Source: Laguncularia racemosa (taxonomy: Eukaryota > Streptophyta > Magnoliopsida > Myrtales > Combretaceae). Taken from it: a DNA stretch of 64,000 nucleotides. Below, in pieces: positions 22,100-33,967 of this stretch. The notes under the pieces were generated by a model. It was not told the origin of the DNA. It saw nothing but the letters and a program-made list of their open reading frames with translations, and made no database searches. Within the stretch, counting starts at the first letter, position 1, and each line of letters opens with the position of its first letter. Made by a program: the position numbers and the translations under genes. Where the stretch lies: positions 7,564,001 through 7,628,000 of the forward strand of contig JBBMOL010000021.1 in assembly GCA_037954665.1 (NCBI GenBank), read 5' to 3'.

Positions 22100-25083
22100 A
22101 CTTGTTTCTAGTTTTCACATGAAAATTGAGACTTTGTTAGGAATACACTTACTCTAAAAAGTAAGAGAGATCATGAGAAGAAATTCGAGTGTGTTGAATG
22201 TAGTTCTATGTACACTTGTTAGAGAGCTGACCGTCTGAAGAGAGTTTTAATAGAGCATAGTCAATAGTGCTTGGTTGAAAGAGAACCTTACTAATCTTGT
22301 TTGTTAAATCTAGTTTAAGTCATTGTTGTAGTAGGTCCATATCCTAACTTTCTTCTTTTCTATAATTAGCTTCTCTCCCCACACTTAACTAATCTTAAGG
22401 CAAAAATTGCAATAGATTAGAATTCTTTAACTAGTTGTCTAACTAAAATTTGCATTCTCCATCGTTGAGGCAAATAAATAAATAAAATAAAATAATGTGT
22501 TTCTCAACTATAGGTCTGGCCCTAATAAGCCTCTTTTAAACTAGTAAGTTAGATTTTCTCTCTAGAATGAGTCTTAGGTTAGAGTTTCTCACATATTTAG
22601 CTTTAAAATAACTAGAGAATAAGGAGTTATCCACTTGAAGCATCCACCATGGCTTCATTTTGAGTAAAGTCTTCTAATTCTGTAATTCCTAAACCTCCTT
22701 CCTTTATAGTAGCATAGACTTTTTTTTCCACTTGATCTAGTGAATTGGATTATTTTGCATTGAACTTTTCCAAAAAAATCTCAAAAAGCAACTTTCTAAC
22801 TCTTTTAGAATATATTTTGGAGGTTTTTAAGCTTATAACACATATAATGGGATTGATTGTGATACACTTTTTAGAAGTGTAAGCTTACCGCATTTAGATA
22901 ACTAATGAGTAGACCAGTTTTCTAGTTTATTCTTAATCTTCTGTATGGTATCATAGAACATGAGGTTCCTTCATCTAACCACCACAATTGGATAGGCCGA
23001 ATACAACAATAGAAGCTCCTTTTTAGAGAATTTTAGTAGTCTAACGTCTCCAACAACAAAAGCAAAATTCTCATCACTTGAAGCATAAAAGGTGCTCTTT
23101 GTCTTGTTCACTTTTTGGCTTGAAACAACCTCATAGAAAGTTTGAAAATTCTAGTGAGTTTTTTATTGATTTGGAGCATCTATTGATGAATAAAATTCAA
23201 TCATTTGTAAACACCAAATGAGATATGCATTTTGAATTTTTAGCTTGATAAGTCATGAAGTAATAACTATCAATCAAATTATTAAGTCCTCTTAATAGGT
23301 ATTTCAAGTAGATAACCAAAAGAGGGCGTGATAGAGGGTCTCCTTGCCTTAAGCCTCTAGAAGACTTGAAGAAACCACTAGAGTGTCCATTCATGTTAAA
23401 AAAAAAAACCAACAATTACAAAGTAGGTGGGATATTATGAATTGAAATGAAGAGCAAAAGCCTAAGCTTCTACATGTTCATTAGAAAGGACCTATCTAGC
23501 TTAATCACCATGTTTTCACCTGTTATTTTCGTCTTTAATGAATGCACCATATCTTATGCAACCAATGCGTTCTCCAATATGCTACGACCTTTAATAAAGC
23601 CAATTTGATTTTCAACTAATTTGTTAGAGGAAAGAATTTAGACAAGAGAAATTTTTTTTTTTAAATTAGCTTAGTAAAAACATTGCATAAGCTAATTAGT
23701 TTATAATCCTTCCAATCACGTGTGTTATCTCTTTGTGGAATCAAGACAGTGAAAATGCTTGTGAAATATCTTGGCAAGGCATAACCCTGAAAGAAACATA
23801 TGATAGCCTCACAAACATCTTCCCTAATTACATCCTAGCAATTGTTATAGAAATGGCTACTAAACCCATTTGGATTAGCAGTCGAGTTGTCATCAATGTC
23901 TTTTAAAGCATTTAAAATCTCATCATTTGAAGGTGATGAAGTGAGAAATGAGTTAGTTTCATTTGTCACAATCTGCATTAACCAAATCGACTTTTAAAAT
24001 TCTAAAACCTCTTCTTGTTAGAATAATGAATTGTAATAATCGACATATGATGCATGAATATCAGTAGCCTTCTCAAACCACTTAGCGCATGAAAAAACTT
24101 GGTATTTCTATCTCACACTTTTATCCATTTGATTTCAACCTCTTATTTGAGAAAATTCTCCTCACAAGGTTGATGAAAAGAAAGTTTTGCTTGTGCTTCA
24201 TACAACACACATCTATTTTCAAAAGTTGTTTCCATTTCAACTACATTCTCCTCCCACTTTTTTACCTAATAAAAAACATTTCCAAAGGAAAATTTATTTC
24301 ACTCTTTCAAACATTTTTTTAAATGAATCATCTTTTCTTAGAGCTTAACTAAACCAATACCTGTCACTAAACTAGTCCAGTTTTCTTTGCTAACATCTAA
24401 AAACTTTGGATGCTTTGTCTACATATTGAAAAATCAAAAGGAACTTAGTGGCTTAGGATCTAGATCTCTAGAGGAAATGGCAATCATTTGAGTATGTTTT
24501 GTTTAGATGGATCACATTATGTTTTCCTTCTCAAACCAATAGGATTTTATAAAAACCTAATCTAATTTTTGCCATATTGATCCTCTATTTCGAGTGAATG
24601 CTAAACTTAAAAGGCATATTTCTTTTAGTTTACTATCAACTACCATTCTATTGAAATCATTCATCGCTTTAACAGACAGAGTTTGCCCTCCTCTTCTTCA
24701 ACTAGTATGATACAATTAAAATCTCCACATACTATCCGTGGAAGATCACAAGTTTTAGCCCACCAACACAACTTTGTCCATAGTGGAATTCAACCCTCCA
24801 TGTAGCATTTTGCATAAATAGTAGAGCAAAAGCAAAATTCATTGGTTATGGGATTCTGAAACTTAATTATCAGAAGTTGATCACTATTCCAACACTTATG
24901 TACTTGAGAAATATGTTGCCAAAGAAACCATAGCATTAAATTAATATTCGATGTACCTCCATGAAAGCCTATCTTTTTTACAATAATGGGAAGGTTTTGA
25001 CAATCAAGCGTCGGTTCTAAAAGAGCAATACACTTCAGATTAAGCAATTTTGATAATTTTTTCAACCTTCTCAACAATCTCAT
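22100..25083 (-). pseudogene. L1-type LINE remnant (endonuclease and reverse transcriptase)
   Basis: Minus strand. Around 24700-25083 lies the apurinic-type endonuclease, ending in GDFN-type text, with ALLEPTLDCQNLPIIVKKIGF in its first part. Around 23197-23415 is the plant LINE reverse transcriptase block NGHSSGFFKSSRGLRQGDPLS, then HLVFTND, where FADD is expected. Between 22600 and 22900 is text of the post-catalytic type (LTLLKSVSQSIPLYVL, GGCFKW). Many stops and frameshifts. The 3' end could not be found; Copia 1 starts at 22000, and I could not recognise LINE sequence on its far side at 7.5-8.0 kb. Confidence 0.8.
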
Positions 25084-26559
25084 CTTTTATAATTAATTGG
25101 CTTCTTACCTCACTTTTTTTTTTTTTAGCAACCTATTCAATCACTGTGCCAGCATAACGACTTCTTCATCATCACTAATAGGATATTCATCATCATCTTC
25201 TTCAAGTTCTTTTGTTTCGAAAGCAACTATTTTGTTTCTTCATTCAGTACCTTCTTCTTGTAGCACATTAGTCTCATAAGCTACCAATTTGCTTCTAAGT
25301 TGATTAAGTGCAAATTTGCTGAAGTCATAAACTTCTTTAATTGCTATTTTCTTCAAATTTTAAGCCTTGGTAGAATTCTCAGCATCTTCCAAACTAGATC
25401 TATATCATTCATTTTCTTGCTAAGAGAATTTAATTCATTAGTTATCGTAGTAAACCAACTAAACATGTCCATTATTCTTCACCAAGTCGCACTTAAAAGA
25501 GTCCTTATTGCTACATAAGTGTATTTATTCTTGTCTCTTTATTGTGTTAGTTCTTTCTTTTGTTTCACATAGTTTATCCTAGATATTCTAACCTATTTTA
25601 CATGAAGAGATTAAATAAAATTTAAAGAGCATAATAGTAGTGAGTAAGAGATTTTTAGTCTTTGAATTAGTTTTTGCTTTCATCTTCTTATTAAGGTCTA
25701 TAGTGGAAACCTTGACCTCCATGTCACCATCTTTAATGATGTCTCACGACTGATAATCTATGCCTTTAATAAATGTCTTTATCTTGTATTTCCAATAGGG
25801 AAATTAGTTCTATCAAAATAAGGTGCCTCAAACTATCAAACTTTTTACCTTTGAATCAAAATAAGGTGCCTTAAACTATCAAATTTTTTACCTTTGATCT
25901 TTAAACTCAATCAATATCAAGTAAGGCTTTGATATCAATTGTTGGTATCGATTTACAATTAAGAGGAATGTTTATTAGTTATTTAAAGTTTCAAAATCTT
26001 TTTCCAATATTTTAAATTGTTTAAAAAACTACCACTTTTGATTACTATTAGCAGAAATTTAACAAAGTACAAGTACATGGTCGAATATCAAATTGTAGTA
26101 AAAATAAAAAGTATAGGGATTCGAAGATTAGCGGTAACGATTTATCTTGGTTTTACCTTATGTGTCATTCCACTCTTCTAAACACCACTTACTAGGGATT
26201 TGATCATCTTCATTGGTCATTCCACTGTATCAAACAATCAATCGAGATTTACAATAGTTCTCCACTCACGACATAGTCACCTCATTGCTCTATGATGGGA
26301 ATTGGAACTTATACTAAAGCTAAAATCAAGAAGTTGTTTACTTATGTTCAGAAGAAAGTGCTTTTGATGCTTTTAATGAAGCTTTGACTTAGTTGTTTCC
26401 AATTGCTTCTGATTCTAGTATGGAGATCTTAAGCTTCCTAATAGAATCTTTATCATTAAGAGTCGAGCTTATGGATGCTACTGCTTTCAACTGATGGAAG
26501 TTTTGACTTACTTCTAGTCCCAATTATTATTGAGCTTCTAGTTTCAACTAAAGTTGTAG
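25084..26559. other. No gene; possible 5' LINE or gag remnant
   Basis: On the minus strand, 25100-25300 encodes an acidic stretch (KELEEDDDEYPISDDEEV) before a Lys run, a composition seen in retroelement gag or ORF1 proteins but not diagnostic. The rest up to Gypsy B is AT-rich with no recognised feature apart from a short tandem duplication. Confidence 0.35.
25812..25897 (+). repeat. 43-bp tandem duplication
   Basis: Two adjacent copies of a 43-bp unit starting ATCAAAATAAGGTGCCT, differing at only a few positions. Confidence 0.75.
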
Positions 26560-27250
26560 TGATGAGGATTATCTAGCACTTAAGAAGACAGAATCAAGGA
26601 CTTAAGATTCATTGCAATGGATTGGAGGACCAATGATCCGAGTTAGAGCAAAGAGGATGAATGATGCTCTATAAGGACTGGTTATAGACCTACAAGCCAA
26701 GGAATCAAATTACATGAAAGGAGAACCAATACTTATTAATGTAATTCATGTTTCCATGGAAGAAAAGCAAGGATTTGAAGTTCTAGAATAAGAAATATTA
26801 TATATTGAACCAAAATAGGAAAGGGAATTTGTGGATTTGTTGTTATATTTTTTAGTATTTATTTTGGTTTGTAATTTATATTATTTAGTTGCCAACTTGG
26901 TTACATGAGGATAAGGAAACAAATAGATTAAGCAACTTAGGTTTTCCATATTCTTGTATGACTCTATATAAGCCGTGTAAGGGCCGACTATAAACAACAT
27001 CTTATTATTGAATTGAGAAAACACAATTTTCATGAGAGTACGAAAACCCCTTTTTTGTTCTTGTGCAAAAGAACTCTTTCATAAGAACTCTTAACCGAAT
27101 TGCTTGGAAACCCTTTTGATAACTTAGGTTTCAGTCAATAGGTATGATTGGGGTCTAGTTACGCAATACTTGTTCGAGATGGTCCTTAGGGTAATCGATT
27201 CAAATAACGTCGTCGGGGTTCTAGGTTTAATATACCTAGGGTTTCACACA
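26560..27250 (+). repeat. Gypsy B 5' LTR
   Basis: Starts TGATGAGGAT and ends in GGTTTCACACA, immediately followed by the primer-binding region. It carries relics of the pol C-terminus in its first 150 bases, as in Gypsy A. Confidence 0.88.
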
Positions 27251-27255
27251 TTATT

Positions 27256-27272
27256 TGGTATAAGAGCTTTGG
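27256..27272 (+). other. Gypsy B primer-binding site
   Basis: TGGTATAAGAGCTTTGG, five bases after the LTR. It matches the start of the initiator tRNA-Met complement with one change in the core. Confidence 0.75.
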
Positions 27273-28039
27273 ATTCTTGAATCAAGTAAATTCTATCCTT
27301 TTCTTTCATTTGTCTATTGTTCTTTTCATACTAGTCTATTGTCTTTTCCATATTCATAGATAGAAGTCGTATAAAAAAAAATCATTCTTGTTTGGTCTTC
27401 ACAATCCATTAGGGCTGACGGCATTTAGGGTTCTCAATTGAACAATCAATTGTGTTCAATTCATAGTTTTTCTATAAAAAAAAAATCAATTCGATTGCCA
27501 AAAAAAATAAATAAATCAATAACTGACATTAAAAAAAAATTTAGGATTCGGCCATGAAAGAATTGCAATTTCCAAAATTACAAGATAACTTATTGATTCA
27601 ATTTACTTTCCATATCAATTGTTTCCAATTCCTACCATAACATATCCTTGATTGTCTATGTTTGGAATCCGAATTATACACATCCCTTGAACAATTGGTT
27701 CCATAGTGATTTATTTCTTTTTGTGTAGAAGTAATCTTTGATTACATATCTATTCAGTGGTAATTTTTTTCCATATCAATTAGATTGTGTAGTTAGTATT
27801 CTATCATTCACATGACTTAAGCCGACTAGTAATCATTAGTGTTGACTTAGTAATTTGAGTTTAGGAGTTCCAAATTGAGTTCCTAGCAAAAGAATTACAA
27901 AAAAAGCAGGTTATGAGATCCTATTTTGTGAGAGCTATACACGAGTGAAATTGTGAGCAATACACGAATGGGTGTGAGGAACATACATATATATATTTCT
28001 TGTAATTGTGATCTTATCTTGCTACAAATTTTAGAATTA

Positions 28040-29011
28040 TGTCTGGATAGAACAATAATGGAGGAGAAAGTTGGGATGATGTTTTGAGGAGTTGATGGAG
28101 GAGATGAAGAGGATCCTGACGAGTGAACTAGAGCAGATCCACGAAAGGATGGATAGGATGGAAAGGAGTAAGGAACCGTCTAGCAGTACTACTGTCAGGC
28201 GAGGAGTAGGTAGACAGAATAGGAGAGGCGTTAGGATAGATGAAGGTGAGGAATCTAATTATGGAGATTACCAACACGTAAGGGATAGGGGAAGTATCCA
28301 GAGGCGTGATAGTAATTTAGGGAGTATTAAGATGAAAATCCCAACCTTTCAGGGAAAGAATGATCCAGAGTTGTGTTTAGAGTGAGAAAGAAAAATGGAT
28401 CATGGGTTTGAATGTCACAACTACACTAAGGAGAAAAAAAGATAAAATTAGCCGTAGTAGAGTTTTTAGATTACGCTAGTGTATGGAGGGATCAGTTAGT
28501 GTGTAATAGGCGCAGGTATGGAGAGAGACCTGTTAGCACTTAGAAGGAGATGAAAACTATCATGCAAAAGCGTTTTATTCCTAGTTACTACCATAGGCAC
28601 TTACTTAGGAAAGTCCAAGGGTTGACTCAAGGAAATAAAAGTGTAGAAGATTACTACAAAGAGTTGGAGATGGCCATGATTAGGGTGAGAATTGAGGAGG
28701 ATGATGAGGCCATTATGGCTAGATTCATTAACGGGTTGAATAGGGAAATAGCTGATGTAGTAGATCTTCACCATTACTTAGATATGGAAGAGTTGCTGCA
28801 TAGAGTTATTAAAGTAGAGCGGCAGTTAAAATATAAGAGTGAGTAGAGGACTAACTCGACTTCTAAAGCTCCATCGAAGTCTACATGGAAGAAAAACTGC
28901 ACCTATTTAAAGCTTAAGGAGGACGTGAAGGCTAAGAATCCAACTGTTGCACCTAAGGGAAAGACTGACACTATACCCCCTTCCAGGATGAGAGATATTA
29001 AGTGTTTTAAG
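28040..29011 (+). pseudogene. Gypsy B gag, N-terminal part
   Basis: It starts with ATG at 28040 but hits a stop after three codons. Frames at 28092-28385 and 28550-28846 align closely with Gypsy A gag; shared text includes RRDSNLGSIKMKIP, FQGKNDPEL, MKTIMQKRFI and SVEDYYKE. The CCHC knuckle begins (IKCFKC) and is then cut by solo LTR 2. Stop codons and a frameshift near 28385-28550 show it is dead. Confidence 0.88.
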
Positions 29012-29049
29012 TGTAAGGACCTAAACTTAAGCAATAATGTTAAAATTAA

Positions 29050-29091
<42 letters not shown>

Positions 29092-32055
29092 GTGTGTGTG
29101 TGTGTCAAGTAAAATCAATATATATATATATGTATATATATGTTATATGCTAAAAATAAAATAAAATAAATATATATAAAAATAATAATAATATGAATTA
29201 TATGAGCATATATATATATATATGTAAAAAAATGTACATAATATATTATATTATATTATATTATATTATAACTAAAAAGAAAATAAATAAAAGAGGAAGG
29301 AAAAAAACAAAAAAAAACAAAAAAAAATACAGAACAACAACCTCAATGTCAGAAAAAGTAAGTAATATATTATATATATATATATATATAGAAATTAGAA
29401 TAGGGAGAGAGAAAAATCAAATCATCAAAAAAATTAGAAAAAAAAAAGAAACCAAAACCCTCTCCATTTCATCCGAATTTTCTGGGCAAATTGAAGTTGG
29501 AATTTCCAACATGCAATCATCAGGATAGGAAGAAGAACAAGATTGAAGTAAGATGCAACAAGAATTTGAAGAAATTGAAGAACAAAAAATCAAATTAAGT
29601 AGGGAGAATTTTGTTTGTTCGTTCGAAGGGGGTAGGGTAAATCTGCTGCTAGGCCAAGCTAGGGTTAAGGTTTTGGGTGAGAGAGGATTCCGGACGACAT
29701 AGTGGTTGCCGGCGTTGGTGGCCAGAGGCCGGTGAACGGAGCAGCCCCCAGTAACGCCCGAAACTTCCTATTTTTTTTTAAATATCAAATGTTGATGAAA
29801 AATTATGATTTTTGGTATTCTGGCATAATTTTGTATGAATATTAATGTGATAATTTTATTTTTCTGAAATTTGATTCCCAAATATGTGATCCTTAAGAAA
29901 TGCTCTGTTCTGGTCGTAAATTAAATTGGAAACTAAATAGGTCAAATGATGTAGTTTTGATTTAATTTTTATTATACAAGATCCTTATATGATTTATTAG
30001 ATCACCAAATCAATAATTGTTCAAATTGGAGTCGTTTTCTATTTTTAGTGAATTTTTCAAGCTAATTACCCTGTTCTGGCCGAATTAAATCCTTAGCAAA
30101 ATTAGAGAATTTGATTTGATTAGTTGAATTTGATGTTCATTGAAGCATAATATGATTTTGAGAAGCTTGGGTTAGTTACGAAACAAAAACGGGAGTGTTC
30201 GGTGCAAGATCGTGATAATTTAGAACTATACGATTCAATATAGAATCATGTTGAAATTTAATTACATTAATATATAATAGAGCGTAGTATACCCGTATGT
30301 ATATGAATTAGAAATTGTAAGAAAATGGTGGATTATACGAGGTTAAGATGGAATTTAAGGGTTTGGAATACTAAATTAGCAATTTAGGGTTCAATAGAGC
30401 GAATGGGGTAACATTGATTGGTATACTAATGATTCAGGTATTTCTGTTGAGTAAGGATGACAAAGGAACTTGGCTGGTGCGACTGTTTGGATTGTTGTTT
30501 CAGGTGAGTACCTCCTTAACTTTTCTCTTGGGTACAAGTGGTTGATAATGTAGACTACTTGTTGTTAGCTGAAATTACCCTGTACGATCACTTACTGTGA
30601 TCAATGCAGGAGGATTGTTGAATTATATTGGTTTACTGATGGCTGGTTGTGTGTCATGATATGATTGGATTATGAGAAAAAAAGAAGGGAACATTCTAGA
30701 AAATCCTAGAATGAGAGTTGGGTGCGGGATTTGATTATATTATTCCTGATTGTATGTGATGTAATGAACTTAAATTATCGAATGCTTGATGATTGTGATG
30801 TAATGCTAGGTTATTTTTAGCTTATTAAATGGGGTTTATATGACTGGTTGAGTTCATACTATTGTTGTCTTGGTAACGATGAAATATCTAAATGGATAAT
30901 AAAATGGGAGTTAGGCTATAAGTACCTACTAACCTAAAACACTTAATGTAAGAAAAGTCCTGTTCCCTGCTTAGTAAGTTTGTGGTACGACCTTTGAGTC
31001 GACCCGGATGGGTTTGAGGCATGGTCGACGGACCAGCCCGGTTTAGTGACCTATGGGGATCTGGTCACCCCTTTTGTTTGAGGCAGGTGAAAGGCGAGCT
31101 GAATATTTCTAACTAAAAAGAGTATATAAGGATGTCTTAATTGGTTGAGAAAACATTAAGTTTTGAAAAGTACATGAGGGTAGTTTATCTACCAGTTGAC
31201 AGGCTTTGCCTGGATTAATTGAAAAATATTTGTGACCTGTGAGTAAACAGGAGTGATTGAAATGGTCTCCAATGAAAAGGTTATGAGTTTAGCAAAAATG
31301 GAATTACAGGGAAAATATCACTAAGTAAGATCATGGTGATGCTAAAATGTAATAAATTGAATTAGGTTTCTTACGAGTATAACTTGAGTTGAAAACTTGC
31401 TTGCTTGAGCAATCACTTCGAGGTATTTGATAATATTGTTGACTACTATTATGTGATTTTGTTGTTTGTTTTTATTGGGTTGCTTGATTTGATACTCACT
31501 TTGCTTCTTAAGAAGCTGAGGGGTTGGTGTTTTTGCTAACCTTAGGTACAGGTACTGAAGAATAAGTTGTTGGAGACTCGGGTTTTTGGAGAGCGTTGAT
31601 AGAGGCAAAGAAGCCCTTAGTTTCATTTTGGAACCTCTGTTATTTGTATTAAGATCTATAGGTGTTAATCTTCAGATTGTAATGTAAATATTTGTGTGTA
31701 TAAGGTTGGATTTGTAATCTTTTGAGCCACTTAAGGCTACAAGATCAATCTAGGCTATGCCTACTTACCGGGAATGCAGATCCCGATGATATATATATAA
31801 GATGTATGATGTGACAGGAGATTTTAAGTACATGTGTTTAGATATGATGTGGCTATGAAATGATAGCGCTGTTAGCGCCATTTTACAGGACGTTTATAAA
31901 ATTTCATACAGGTTGGAGTTACAGGTTCAATATTAGCAGAATTTGCCTTATCTCTAATTCAGAGACGACATAGCAACCTATCTACAGGTACCAAGGATAG
32001 TTACAGGAATTTTGGAACAGGTTCAAGAATCAGACCTAGTAGGTGGGTCGCTACA
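29012..32055 (-). mobile_element. Solo LTR 2, same family as solo LTR 1, opposite orientation
   Basis: 3,044 bp starting TGTAAGGACC and ending GGTCGCTACA on the plus strand, flanked by a perfect 5-bp duplication TTAAG (29007-29011 and 32056-32060). It is the reverse complement of 16684-19853 in overall content. Matching landmarks include the AT-rich microsatellite end, the Lys-codon-like A-rich tract, the GC-rich block near 30995-31085 and the terminal GACCTAGTAGGTGGGTCGC. There is no internal region, so it is a solo LTR. It splits the gag CCHC of Gypsy B. Confidence 0.92.
29052..29105 (+). repeat. (TA)n and (TG)n microsatellites
   Basis: A run of TA units followed by TG units at the end of solo LTR 2. 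Further TA runs lie at 29120-29145, 29208-29222 and 29370-29390. Confidence 0.85.
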
Positions 32056-32060
32056 TTAAG

Positions 32061-33275
32061 TGTCAGGGATTTGGGCACATTGCATCTCAATGTCCAAATC
32101 AGAGGGCTATGATTATTAGTGATAGTGGGGATATAGAGAGTGTGAGCTTTGAGGAGGAGGAGGAGTCACCATCGCAGGAGTATGGGGATGTTGACTTAAA
32201 GAGACCCGTGAGTGGCGAGTTGTATGTCACAAGAAGAGTACTTAGTGTATAACCCCAAGAGGATGGTGAGGGCATCTAGCGTGAACATATTTTTCATACA
32301 CAGTGTCATGTGCATGATAGAGTTTGTAGCTTAATAATCGATAGTGGCAGTTGCATTAATGTTGCTAGCACCTTGCTAATAGAAAAGATGCAGTTGAAAG
32401 CTATGAAACATCCTAGACCATATCTATTATAGTGGCTGAGTGATGGTGGTGAGGTTAAGTTGACTAAGCAGGTACTTATAGCATTTTCCATAGGGAGCTA
32501 TAAAAACGAGGTTATGTGTGATGTGGTACCTAGGCTAGCCACATATTATTAGGGCGACCATGGCAGTTTGATAGGAAGGTTATGTATGATGGGTACAAGA
32601 ACCAATATTCTTTTGTTTTAAACAAAAGGAAGGTGGTTCTAACTCTACAGAAACCATGGAAAGCTTGCGAGGATCAAGTAAAAATTACTAAAGAAGTTAG
32701 AGCGAAACATGAGCGTGTGCAAGAGAAGGAAGAGAAAAAAGAAAAGAGTGAGAGACAAACACTAGTAAGCTATGAGGGAAAAGAGTCTGAAACATTGAGA
32801 GAAGAGAAATTTACTAGAAAAAGTGAGGTTAAGAGTGTAATGTTGGCGAGGAAACAACTACTTGTACTTATGTACAAGGATGTTTATTTTACTTATATTG
32901 ATACTAACATTTCGTTGCCTAGTATGATGTTTTCTTTTGGATTTGTGATAGGTACAGATGGCATAGCCATGGATGAGAAGAAATTGGATGTGATCTGAGA
33001 GTGGCCAATACCAAAAGGATGTATCAAAATCGTGTTTCATCCAGGAGAAAAGGCTTGGGCACATGTAAGAAAAGAAAGATTTGCATTGCAACAAAAGCTT
33101 AAATTACATCCTACAGGAGGGGGACCTTTCCAAGTCTTGCAGTGCATCAATGACAATACCCACAAGATTGATTTGTTGAGTCACTATAGTAATGTAAATG
33201 CAATTGTAATGTTTCTGATATTACTTTTTATAATGCAGGTGATGTGATGACGAATCTTTTCGAGGAAGGAGGGAA
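32061..33275 (+). pseudogene. Gypsy B gag end, protease and deleted pol
   Basis: Continues the split zinc knuckle (CQGFGHIASQCPN), then a protease with LIIDSGS around 32335. It then runs through the spacer homologous to Gypsy A up to about 32920. There it jumps to the end of the reverse transcriptase (FGFVIGTDGIAMDEKK, 32937-32990). At about 33028 it jumps again to the integrase C-terminus (VFHPGEKAWAHVRKERF). Most reverse transcriptase, all RNase H and the integrase core are missing. Stops and frameshifts follow. Confidence 0.88.
33263..33275 (+). other. Gypsy B polypurine tract
   Basis: GAGGAAGGAGGGAA just before the 3' LTR, matching the position and sequence type of the tract in Gypsy A. 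Confidence 0.75.
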
Positions 33276-33967
33276 TAATGAGGATCATCTAGTACTTAAG
33301 AAGACAGAACTAAGGACTTAAGATCCATTGCAAGGAATTGGAGGACCAATGACCCGAGCTAGAGTAAAGAGGATGAATGATGCTCTATAAGGACTGGTTA
33401 TGGACCTATAAGCCAAGGAGTCAAATTACATGAAAAGAGAACCAATACCTATTAATGTAATTCATGTTTCCATGGAAGAAAAGCAAGGATTTAAAATTCT
33501 AGAATAAGAAATATTATATATTGAACCGAAATAGGAAAGGGAATTTGCAGGTTTGTTGTTATATTTTTTTAGTATTTATTTTGGTTTGTAATTTATATTA
33601 TTTAGTTGCTTACTCGGTTACATAAGGATAAGGAAACAAATAGATTAGGCAACTTAGGTTTTCTATATTCTCATATGACTCTATATAAGCCGTGCAAGGG
33701 TTGGCCATGAATAACATCTTATTATTGAATTGAGAAAATACAATTTTCATGACAGTACAAAAACCCCTTTTTTGTTCTTTTGCAAAAGAACTCTTCCATA
33801 AGAATTCTTAATCGAATTGCTTGGAAACCCTTTTGATAACTTAGGTTTCAGTCAACAAGTGTGATTGGGGTCTAGTTACGCAATACTTGTTCGAGACGGT
33901 CCTTGAGGTAATCGATTCAAATGACATCGTCGGGGTTCTAAGTTTAATATACTTAGGGTTTCACGTA
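33276..33967 (+). repeat. Gypsy B 3' LTR
   Basis: Partner of 26560-27250. It begins TAATGAGG, where the 5' copy has the expected TGATGAGG, and ends GGTTTCACGTA against TTTCACACA. Confidence 0.88.

Larger units (their letters stand above)
26560..33967 (+). mobile_element. Ty3/Gypsy retrotransposon (Gypsy B), internally deleted and split
   Basis: Plus-strand relative of Gypsy A, flanked by about 691-bp LTRs at 26560-27250 and 33276-33967. It has a primer-binding site at the 5' side and a polypurine tract at the 3' side. The gag text is clearly homologous to Gypsy A. Pol is reduced to two small islands by large deletions. Solo LTR 2 is inserted in the gag zinc knuckle. No perfect host duplication was seen (TGTAG on the left, TTATG on the right). 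The LTRs differ by about 16 of the first 185 bases, so the element looks older than Gypsy A. Confidence 0.9.

Noticed and set aside
29041..29400. Possible CRISPR-like or satellite array
   Set aside because: Only TA and TG microsatellites with no spacer structure, inside a solo LTR.
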